From: Carallia brachiata
Lineage: Eukaryota; Streptophyta; Magnoliopsida; Malpighiales; Rhizophoraceae
DNA length: 64,000 nt
Assembly: GCA_021464245.1 (NCBI GenBank)
Contig: JADCRB010000002.1
Location: 5,410,014-5,474,013, forward strand
Direction: 5' to 3'
Position 1 is the first letter of the stretch; each line of letters begins with the position of its first letter. The position numbers and the translations under genes are program-made. This document shows positions 51,218 through 61,030 of this stretch, in pieces. The notes beneath the pieces were generated by a model. It had not been told where the DNA came from, searched no databases, and saw only the letters and a program-made list of their open reading frames with translations.

Positions 51218-52352
51218 TACTTATTTGTCGAGTGGAAGCATAAATAAGGAACTTTTCTATTTGATAATTTGTGTTTTTACCAAGTAAAATTGATATAATA
51301 TAGTTTTTTAGTGAATTTTGATCAATTCTCATAAATATTTAAAATTACGAATGGATATGATATATACATTATAATAATAAAGTTAGTAAAAATAAGTAAA
51401 AAAATTGATAATTGATGATATGTATAAATTGAAAAAAATTTTAATTTTTTTTATTATATCAATCCGCCCAAACCGATTCAATCTAACTGTCGTTGGCGGA
51501 TTGGATTGGATGGATTGGGTTGTATGGCGAATTGGGTGCGGATAAAAAATTATCCAACCCGCTGACGACAGATTGGATATGGATATACCCTCAAGTCGAC
51601 CCAATTCGACCCGCGAACACCCCTAGCCAACCCAAGGCCACCAACTAAATGGTTGGTGGCACAGTCCCTCTGGAGGGCCTATAAATGGGCCCTCCTCCCC
51701 AAGTTCATAGATATATTCAGTAAATTTATAAGTAAAAAAATATAGAGAATTTGAAAGAAAAAGAAAATTTTGAAAATCTCTCAAAACAATTTCTCTTTTT
51801 CTTACATGTTTTTACTCTGTGGTATACTTTCATAACTTCTTTTTTAGAGATATTTCAGGTATAAACTCCAAAAAATTGTTGTATCCATTTCTAAATTTAT
51901 TTTTGGGTTTATATTCTCTGATTGCTCTATATCTGAATTTATGATAATATAGATCTAAAAATATGAAAATATTATAGATCCAGTTGAAATCAAGTCTCAT
52001 ACAACCCTCAGTAAAGTTTAGGTACGTCATCTGAGAACAAATACCTTTGACCCTCTATAAAATCAAGCTAGACGAGTCGAGTCAAATCAAATCTCTGCGG
52101 TTTTTAATCGTAGTTCAAACGTGTACATTAGATCTAGTTTCAATCTACCTAATTCAAGATAAAACTGTGGAAATTATTTCTATCAAGATCAAGCTTGTGC
52201 AACCCTTAACGGAGTCATCAAGGAATACTAATTGAAAGATCTACGAAGATCGACCCCACGTAAAATTTCTTTTATTTTAATTTTTTATTTGTAATTTGTA
52301 GTTTGTACTTTCGAGTCTAACTGTTGCAGGTTCGAGATTTACACCCGTTATA
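50669..52352 (+). repeat. 5' LTR (interrupted by hAT insertion)
   Basis: It aligns with the 3' LTR from its TGTAAA start, through 'ggttggtggca.agtccctct.gagggcctataaat', to 'tttcgagtctaactgttgcagg'. A LTR promoter is plausible: TATAAAT at 51680-51686 inside a GGGCC...GGGCC palindrome. Confidence 0.85.
50735..51633. mobile_element. Complete non-autonomous hAT element with 8-bp TSD
   Basis: The element is 50743-51625 (883 bp). The TIRs are TAGGGCTGTT on the left and AACACCCCTA on the right. A perfect 8-bp target duplication, GCCAACCC, is at 50735-50742 and 51626-51633. The 8-bp TSD and TIR form are hAT hallmarks. Both subterminal regions hold many 'AATCCGCC' / 'GGCGGATT'-like motifs in both orientations, probable transposase-binding sites. 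No transposase is encoded. The interior has a (GA)n tract at 51172-51214. The matching LTR at 54040-54070 shows the empty site. Confidence 0.92.
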
Positions 52353-52530
52353 AATTTATAGCCCGCTCGGTATGACTTCTTCACCTCTCAACTCTTGTTC
52401 CTTAAAAAAAAAAAAAAGGTAAAAGGGGAGCCGAGAGAAAAAAAAAGAAAAGAGAAAAAGACAAAACAGAAAAAAAGAAAAAAAAGCAAAAAACAGAAAA
52501 AAAAAAATTTACCAGTATTCAGCACATCAA

Positions 52531-52944
52531 ATGGTGCGAAAGAGGAGTACAACTACTAGTACTAGTAAGAAGGCAACTGCTCCACTACTTGTATCAACTA
52601 TCCTACCTGGATATGTAGGCCTAGAAACCTATGGACGGACAAGATTTCTCGCTGTCCAAATCCGACAAAACATTAAAACAGAGAATCCATAGCTCGCACA
52701 GTAACAGGATCTCTGTCATGACTCTCTTGCAGCATGGATGAGTCGATCACCTACCTCGATCGAAACTGGGGGCAACACGACGAAGCCTGCTTAACGGAAT
52801 CCGACTCATTTTGTAGAGATCCATACAGAAGAATCAGAGAACCCTTTACCCTAGTCTTTCGCGGAGTCTCATCTGTTGTCATCATGATAACCAACACAAC
52901 TAGCACAGAAGAAAGGATTACAAAATTAGAAAATAAGATTTTGT
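52531..52944 (+). pseudogene. Possible gag remnant in LTR element interior
   Basis: ATG 52531 opens 53 codons (starts MVRKRSTTTSTSKK) before a stop. A later fragment near 52890-52944 reads TNTTSTEERITKLENKIL, which resembles the short coiled-coil start of gag in some plant Ty3/gypsy elements. Frames are broken and no capsid or zinc-knuckle region is seen. The lineage assignment is weak. Confidence 0.35.
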
Positions 52945-53355
52945 AACTAATCAGAGTCGTGGAGGAAAAAAAATCAACAGATCGCCGCTCTCAAAGGAAA
53001 GATCCCGATCTAAGTTGACTGAAATCCACGATGAGCAACCATATCAACATCAACTAGGCCAAACTTGACTTGGAACCGCGCCTCGAGGCCCACCAAGACG
53101 GTTGACAAGATAAGGTGCAACGACTTTAACAGCACACGGTAACGACTTCTATAACACACAGTAACGACTTTCGTAATGCGCGTCAGCCGCTGTCTCTTTT
53201 GTCTCTTATGCGGGAAAGAGACGTAGAGGACCCTACTAGATTTTACGTACCTTCTTTTGACTTTTCAAAAAAAAAAATCTTTAGTGTATGTATATATATC
53301 CTGCATGCTCAAGTCATAACACTCACCCCTCAGCTCTTTTTTTCTCAAAAAGAAA

Positions 53356-53679
53356 ATGGCTAGTTTCTACACATGTCTCAAGAAGTTCTTTGATAAAGAA
53401 GTTAGAGGCGCACGAGCTAAGAAAAGAACGAGTAGTCCTCTTCGAGGGATCCTTAAAAGCCCTCAAAACTCAGTCTCCAACGTCATCGGTGTCATGAAGT
53501 TCCAATCACTCTCCTTAATTCACATCTACCACAGAGAGATGAGAAGCTGCAAGCATCCTCATCTTCTTTTAGATGCGGCGACGTACAGAGAAGTTTCAAC
53601 TACTCTCCTTACGTCGAAGCAGACTTGGGAATCATCACTACAGTCTGTCTCTCTGTATGCAGGCCTTGAAGTTTTGTAG
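53356..53679 (+). CDS. Unidentified 107-codon ORF in LTR element interior
   Basis: This uninterrupted 107-codon frame begins MASFYTCLKKFFDKEV and is basic in its first third (RGARAKKRTSS). It starts 11 bp after an A-rich tract and ends about 300 bp before the 3' LTR. I recognise no domain. It may be a leftover of an extra ORF of the parent element or chance. The rest of the interior is decayed, so function is doubtful. Confidence 0.25.
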   Translation: MASFYTCLKKFFDKEVRGARAKKRTSSPLRGILKSPQNSVSNVIGVMKFQSLSLIHIYHREMRSCKHPHLLLDAATYREVSTTLLTSKQTWESSLQSVSLYAGLEVL

Positions 53680-53985
53680 TCTTGGACCTTCCTCATGGGG
53701 AGATTCAAGTTCTTTACCTACTAGATCATCTTCACCAGAGTTATGGAACTTCAAGACATATAAAAAATCTTTTGCGACTTCAATTTCTATATTGGCTGGA
53801 CTGCTGACTTCCTCAACACCGTACCAGATTCCTTTTGCGATCCAACAACAGTTGGGCTAATGAGATATAGAAGACTTCAACATTCAGTATTCATCAAAAC
53901 ATCTTAAATTTTAAGATGAATTACAAGACTCGGTTCGATCACTTCTATAAAATTCTTCCTTACCGACCTTTAAAGTGGGGATATT

Positions 53986-54786
53986 TGTAAACATATTTTT
54001 TAAATTTTAAAAAAAATTCATATCTAGAAAACTAGCAGCCGCCAACCTTGAAATCAAAGTTGACAGTTGTCAACCTAAAGCCACCAACCAAATGGTTGGT
54101 GGCATAGTCCCTCTAGAGGGCCTATAAATAGGCCCCTCTCCTTCAGTTTATAAATATATTCAGCAAATTTATAAACTGAAAAATATAGAGAATTTGAGAG
54201 AAAAGAAAATTTTGAAAATCTCTTAAGAAATTTTCCTTTTCTTACGTGTTTTTACTCTGCGATATACTCTCCTAACTCCTTTTTGAGAGATATTTTAAGT
54301 ATAAATCACAAAAAATTTGTTGTATCCATTCTAATTTACTTTTGGATTTATATTTTTTGATCACTTTAGATCTGAATTTATGAAAATATAGATCTAAAAA
54401 TATCAAAATATTACAGATCCGGTTGAAATCAAGCCTCATACGGCCCTCAGTAAAGTTTAGGCACCTCATCCGAAAATAAGTCCCTTCGACCCTTTGTGAA
54501 ATCAAGCCAAATAGAGTCAGATCAGATCTCTGCGGTTCTTAATCGTAATCCAAATGTCTATATCAGATCCAGTTTCAATCTATCCAATTCAAGATAAAGT
54601 TGTGAAAATTATTTCTGTGAAGATCAAATTCGTGCAGCCCTTGACGGAGTTAACAAGAAATACTAATCAGATGATGTACAAAGATCGACCCCACGTAAAT
54701 TTTCTTTTATTTAAATTTGTGTTTGTAATTTGTAGTTTGTACTTTCGAGTCTAACTGTTGCAGGCTCGAGAATTACGCCTGCTACA
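53986..54786 (+). repeat. 3' LTR
   Basis: This 801-bp LTR matches the 5' LTR along its length and lacks the hAT insertion. TATAAATA at 54123-54130 lies at the same place as the TATA of the 5' LTR. It ends CTACA before the ATTCA flank. Confidence 0.87.
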
Positions 54787-54791
54787 ATTCA

Positions 54792-57700
54792 TGCTTACGT
54801 AAAACGTATTTTAGATATTAGCATTAAAAGGTAGAGGATTCAATAATAATTGAGATAACTAGAGTTAATGACCTTCAAATATGAGAACTGGAGTTTGAAC
54901 TTTTGTCCTTCTCTTATATTCTTCCATCCTTCAAACTACTAAGCTAATTCTAAGAGACCCAAAAAAAAGTATTACAAGGCACTTTGATTTGATTTCGGCA
55001 ATTTTTCTAAGAGACAAAAAAAAAAAAAGTATTACAAGGCAGTTTGGTTTGATTTCAACAATTTTTAAATATATAAATCATAAACTATATCCTAACCCTT
55101 CTCAATAATTTTTGATGGTTTCGATTTAATATTGATCGGATTGATTAAATTTAGCACATTGGGCAGCTCATCTACACTCCTAATTAAGGACTGTACCCTT
55201 TATCTCATAAATTTCCTTACATTTCGTTTAAACTTTCGATCACAGAATTGATTTTCGGGGCGCAAAATGCCAATTAATTTGATACTTTTTTACTTAACTT
55301 TTTTTTTTTCTCTTTGAGCTCTAAATGCTAATAATGTGTCTGGATTTTAAAAAAATGTGAGAAAGAAAATAGTGAAAAAAAAAAGTAGTAAGAAAAAAAA
55401 ATAAAAAAAAAAAGAAAATAATTTTCAGATAAATTGTTTGGTTAGGTAATATGTTAGAAAAAGGGTAATGAAAAATAAATCATTTGTTTAGATACAGTGA
55501 GAAAGTGGAGGGAAATAAAATTTATATATAAAAAGATAATTATGCTCCTAACTTAATTAATGTAAATTTGAATTTTTTTTTGTTGTTTGGATAAATTAGA
55601 AATGAGTTAAAAAAATAAATTAAAAGAATAAATTTTTGTTTAGTATAATGAGAAAGTAAAAAAGAAAGATTATTAATATTTATAAAGACTAATAAACTAT
55701 CATAAGAAAATTATTTTCAATATAATATTCTTCAATTATCAATCCCTCGTAACCACCCATATATGCTATTATAAATGGCAAAACGAAAAAAACAAAGCAA
55801 AGCATCACACTCAACGAGTTGGACACACCCAAAAACGCATCCGATCAAGTTCATAAGTTAATGTTGTAATTTCCGTAAACTTATACTGTTGCTTCAACTT
55901 TCTCACCAAATTGGCGAGAATAGAAAGCACAATTTCCAAGAAGAAAAGTTTCCCACGTGTCCAAATTTGAAAAAATTGTTTCCTCATTGCACTTTCTTCT
56001 CTCTGTTTTTTTTTCCCATCTGATTCATACAAATGCAAACAGACCATAAACGATGAACATTTCATTTCCGAAAACATAATCATCTGCTAAGATGTAGAAG
56101 TAGCCTAATTACAATGTGGATAGTTATACTTTTGTTCAATCCAACGATCTAAACATTTATTAAAATTTAATATTTAATAAAATTATTAGATATTAGTCTA
56201 ATATTCACGTCAAACTCCTCTAAGAATTTGAGAGGAAAAAATTGAGAGTTAAAATCCTCACCTCTCTTAAACATTTTACTAAATTATCAAAACGTAGAAT
56301 ATAATTGATAAAATTTTCTCCAAAATATTTTAAAGAAAATCAATTGTTACACTTCGTATCATTAAATTAAATGGCACTTACCAAACTTCTCCTTACTTGT
56401 TTTGAGCCACATAATTGGATAAAGTTGGACTTTATGTTTAGAAATGAGTCTTTATATGATAGAATTTTCCAACTCTAATATAAATTTCTTGTTATGACTT
56501 GAGCAATATAAGATGAGCAAGTTACTGCAATTTCTTGTCAGGAGTAGCGCCATACTAAAGCATATTATACCTTAACGCCCCAAGTTGGTCTATTTTTCAC
56601 TAATATTTATTTATTATTTTTCTATGAGGAGAAATTTTTTTAAGCAAATTCAGATGTGTTTAGGTACATAAAATGGTAGCTAAGTAGGAGCAACCACTTT
56701 TAGAATTAGAGTTTTATAGGCTTTTTTCTCCTCTCAACAAATGCTTTCTCTCAAGTTTCAATCCTTTGCATATTAGCATGTAAATTTGCTTAGGATTAAC
56801 ATATTTACTAATAAAATCAACACCTGTTAATAATAAATTTCAAACTTATTACTACAATATTTTACTGTCACGTTTCTCCACTTGAAACATGAAATTAGAG
56901 AGATTCTAATTTGAAACCGTTCCAAGTAAGGATGCGTATGGCAGCAATGTGAGGATATGTATCGCATCACTTCTTGTGACTTTGAAATCTTGGTGACTGG
57001 CATGGGGGAAGGAGAAGAAAGTCCATCTTGGTTTTTAGGTGGAATGGTGGCCAACAACGAGAACCGCATGGATATTAGACATTCAAACACATTAACTTAT
57101 CTTGTAACATTCTCTCCCATATTTTTACTCTTAACAATCCTACTTTTATCTTTTAATAAACTCTGTCCATGACAGCCAAAACTATCTCATTTTTTACTTA
57201 TTGGGAAAAAAGAACAATGTTTTTGCTTGCGGGGCTTTACTCCTCTAGGCAAAGACTATTCAGACTCTCTCTCTTTTCTTTTTGAAAAAAAAAATCTTAA
57301 ATATATTTTATATTATTTTAAATATATTTAATATTATTTTTAATTTTAATTAAAAAAATTCATTTTTTTTGGCTAAAGAATCGGGTTGGTCTATGGCCGT
57401 AGACTTACTGTTTGCTAAAAATTATATTCAAGGGCTTGGAGAAAGGTCAACTAGCTTAGCTGACATAAAGTACGTGAAGTAACAAAATATCGGCTTATTT
57501 AAAGCATGCTTCGAATATGCCTTTATTGCCTTGCTGGTTCAACTTTATAAACCTTCTTTTTTTTTTTTTTTTTTGACAACTTATAAACCTTCTTATTTAT
57601 GACCAAAGGTAGTTGGACATCCATTGAGCTTTCAAATGAGAAGTTTAAGATTTAGATAACAAAAAAAGTTATTCAGTGTATTATTGATTTTAAATTTAGT

Positions 57701-58431
57701 AATTATTATAATTAATTTGAGAAAGTCATGTTCAGATCTAACATTATTTAGATGGTAAGTTCATTATTATAAGTTGGTTTGACTGAGACTTTTAAATAGA
57801 AATATTCTAACATCGACTTACAAATTCGATAACTGATATACTTATGATAGATTTTTTTTTGGTTCAAGTAAAATTAGTAGTTAGAGGATTTTAATATGAT
57901 GTTACATCTTGAATGTAATAAACTATCAATTTTAAATAATAATATTTATATTTTACGTAATAAAAATTTAATATTTAATTTTTTAAGTAAAATATTAATA
58001 TTAATATTTAAAATTGACTATTTATTAAATAAACTCCCTAATTAAAATTTTCTAGCTCTAAAATTGTTCTCAACAAAAAAAAAAAAAAAAGAAGGGTTTA
58101 TGGCTAGCTTGCTGTCTAGGTCTAAGTTTACTTGGCAAGATGATCCACAAAAGATGTAAGGACACCACTACGTGACTATATTTTTAAAGAGTTTCTGTAA
58201 TTGTTATATACGACGTGATAGAATAAATTATATGAAATATTAAAAAAAATTTACGCTGTATAACCAACCATTAAAAAAATTTTCAATTTTTAATAATTGG
58301 TTACATGTTGTATAATTTCTATAATAAGTCGTATAATTTCTTTCAATTTTTTTATTATATCATATAATTTTTTCTATTATATCATATATAACAGTTAAAT
58401 GGATATTTCTTTTGCATCATCCTTTAAGGTT
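54792..58431. other. Gene-free AT-rich intergenic DNA
   Basis: No supported gene is present. Two adjacent related stretches (about 55425-55520 and 55575-55690) share 'gtttagata.agtgagaaagt'-like blocks. 55811-56083 (-) and 56957-57172 (+) are open for 90 and 71 codons, but I recognise nothing in them. 58240-58325 is a short inverted repeat around 'ataaccaacca' / 'ggttacatgttgtata'. Confidence 0.5.
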
Positions 58432-58879
58432 TTTTCTCATGGGTTAATATCAAAAAATAGCATCATTTTTATGTTTTTTTTACAAATCTAACACGACTTT
58501 TAAAAATTAACAAATCTAATGCAGTTTAATTATTTTCTTACAAATCTAGCATAACATTTAACAATTAACAAATTTAACACAATTTAATTTTTTTTAATAA
58601 ATCTAACATGTTATCAGTTAAAAATAATCAGTTAAAAGTAACTGAATCCCTTAGTATACATATATGACACATTTACATCTAAATGTATAGTTTGAAACCT
58701 TCAAATGTCATATATGCATATGTGCATATTGAAAATTCGATTATTTTTAATTGATAGTGTGCTAGATTTGTAAAAAAAAATAATTAAACTGTACTAAATT
58801 TATTAATTTTTAAAAATTGTGATAAATTTTAAAAAAACTCAAAAGTGATACTAGTTTTTGATATCAACCCTTTTCTCAT
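58432..58879. mobile_element. Mutator-type MITE with 9-bp TSD
   Basis: The element is 58441-58870 (430 bp). Its long imperfect terminal inverted repeats begin GGGTTAATATCAAAAA on the left and GGGTTGATATCAAAAA on the right (reverse complement). A perfect 9-bp direct repeat, TTTTCTCAT, flanks it at 58432-58440 and 58871-58879. Long TIRs with a 9-bp TSD place it with Mutator-like MITEs. No coding capacity. A partial relative is at 1-131. Confidence 0.88.
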
Positions 58880-59714
58880 TGGTGAATCATCTTTTGCTAT
58901 GTTGGTCTCTACTTTGTTAACGACAGGAAGCAAAAAGAAAAGCTGTTTTAACAATTAGCATCATACCAAATAAAAAATACTAAGTAGTAAAAAATTAAAT
59001 ATTATTAAATAAATTGTGTAATTTTTTTATTACTATTAAAAATTAAATTATCTAAGGAGAATCGTTCTATTACAATGGTTTAGATAATTTTTAGCCTCTA
59101 ATTAGGTTCTTTTTTAGGGATATGAGCATGACTGAAAAGTCCCACATGATTTTGACTGGTACAAAGTTTGTTGTCCAGCAAAGATAATCTCCGCAAGAAC
59201 AAGCAATGTGCAAATTCTATCTTGGGGAATATCCTACAAATCTGCTCCTTCAAGTTCAACTGTTCAAGTCATTCTTATTTTGCTCCAAAAAAAAAAAAAT
59301 GTCAAGTCATTCTTATCAAATGCAAAAGGTTAGTTCAACTGCCCAAGTTACTCCTTATCAATAGTCGAGAATTATTGTTGACTTTTTTTTTGAAATTTTT
59401 TTTTTGAAAAAAAGAAATTATTGATGATTGTATATAGGAATATGCTTTTTTTTTTTAATGGCAAAAATATATTATTCACTCTCAAATCATTAAAAAAACA
59501 AAGTTTTGAGGGAGCAAATCAAATTTCCTGCTTAAAACCTTCAAAAAAAAAAAAAAAGAGTAATGGTCCTGAACCCAAAGCTCATATATGAGTGAAATCT
59601 CATACATTAACCAACTAAAACTATTAGCCACTCTGGAACTAAAAAAAAAAATAAAAATCCCTTTTATATTGTGGTGTTTGTTATTTTTATTTATTTTTTT
59701 AAAAGATAATTCAC

Positions 59715-60200
59715 TTATAATTTTACACTGATGAATTTGTTTTCTTATTTTCAATTTCATATAAATTTTACTTATTACTTGATATAAAATTATAAAAAAA
59801 TTATACTCACTCAAAAAAAAATTAAAATTAAAAATCTTACCAATGATGAGTTAAAGTTGGCTTGCGTTACCTTGAGCTCTTATTCGAGTTATTGATCTAT
59901 GCAACAACTACTCTCAAATCATTCTCCACAATTAATTTACCTTTAATTTGTTACTCTTATAATTTTACACTGATGAATTTGTTTTCTTATTTTCAATTTC
60001 ATATAAATTTTACTTATTACTTGATATAAAATTATAAAAAAATTATACTCACTCAAAAAAAATTAAAATTAAAAATCTACCAATGATGAGTTAAAGTTGG
60101 CTTGCGTTACCATGAGCTCTTATTCGAGTTATTGATCTATGCAACAACTACTCTCAAATCATTCTCCACAATTAATTTACCTTTAATTTGTTACTCTTCT
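59715..60200 (+). repeat. Tandem duplication, ~242-bp unit, two copies
   Basis: ATAATTTTACACTGATGAAT occurs at about 59717 and 59959, and the two units are nearly identical up to 'ctttaatttgttactctt'. The few differences are single-base (for example 'accttgagctc' against 'accatgagctc'), so this is recent and nested in the older segmental duplication. Confidence 0.95.
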
Positions 60201-60889
60201 CATTTTCACCTACAGTGACACTACCTCACAAACAATCATATATCGCTTTTAACTCCACATTGATTGAATTTCGTATGTCTCCTGCCTTCGAGAACAATCA
60301 CTTCACCCATTATTGCCACCATATCCGATAACCTTAAATGTAAATTAAAAGTGGTCCACAGCCCTCTTTCTATCAACCGTCGTCCTAGCCACCACATGTT
60401 CACCAGAAAATCTTTATGCTCCTATCTCGTTCTTACATGATTTCAAAGCATGAAAATTCAACTAATTGATGGAAAATTGAAACAGATGGAAATTCAACTT
60501 GCCTACCATGTCTCATACTCAGGCGTAACTTTTCATTACTTATCGTTTGGAGGACATAAATGATGTAGGTCAGTAGCGTAAGACATTAGGAAAGCTCCAA
60601 GCCCACACAATATGTCATATAGTTATTTATTTATTTATTTAAAAGAGAGAGATTGGTACAAGAGGATTTTCATTCCTCAAAAAGTACACAAAGGAATATG
60701 TTTGGATATAATTGAATGGAATAAGAGAACATGATCAGTGAGTAAGAAATTAGAAATCCTAAATTTCGTGAGCAAGAATCGTATTTTTAGGTCAAGTTAT
60801 AAAGAAATGTTTTGTTTGACTTAAGGTCAAGCTATAAAGAAATATATTATTTTAGAATCTTGTATTTGCTTTTATATTTTAGAAAGGAA

Positions 60890-61030
60890 AATATTATGTA
60901 GCGATCAAATAGTATAGGTCGTTGAAGGATTAAAATTTTTTAAAAAAAAGATAAACTGTTTAATGTCATTAAATGAATTGTGTGACTACTCTATTGCTAC
61001 ATAAGATTAAACTGTATAGTAAAGCCTTTT
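60890..61030 (+). repeat. Copy of the ~145-bp MITE-like repeat
   Basis: Same family as 9085-9215 (same orientation) and 7105-7440 (inverted). Shared blocks are 'gattaaaattttttaaaa', 'ataaactgtt.a', 'aaatgaattgtgt.actact.tatt' and 'taagattaaact'. An outer 'gcgatcaa' / 'agtaaagcc' pair may mark ends, but no TSD was confirmed. Confidence 0.4.

Larger units (their letters stand above)
50664..54791 (+). mobile_element. Non-autonomous LTR retrotransposon with nested hAT
   Basis: Two LTRs bound a 1.63-kb interior. The 5' LTR is 50669-52352 (793 bp after removing the nested hAT and its TSD copy). The 3' LTR is 53986-54786 (801 bp). Both start TGTAAA. The 3' copy ends CTACA; the 5' copy ends TTATA. 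The flanking 5-bp sequences are ATTTA (50664-50668) and ATTCA (54787-54791), which I read as a TSD with one change. A purine-rich tract (AAAGTGGGGATA) sits just before the 3' LTR. No pol domain is visible and no clear primer-binding site follows the 5' LTR, so the element depended on a partner. The LTRs have drifted noticeably, so it is not young. Confidence 0.85.

Noticed and set aside
52353..52380. Primer-binding site after the 5' LTR
   Set aside because: No TGG start or match to a common plant tRNA 3' end could be seen.
56827..57172. Overlapping open frames of 87 (-) and 71 (+) codons
   Set aside because: No recognisable family, no intron or promoter context; both strands are open, so this is likely chance.
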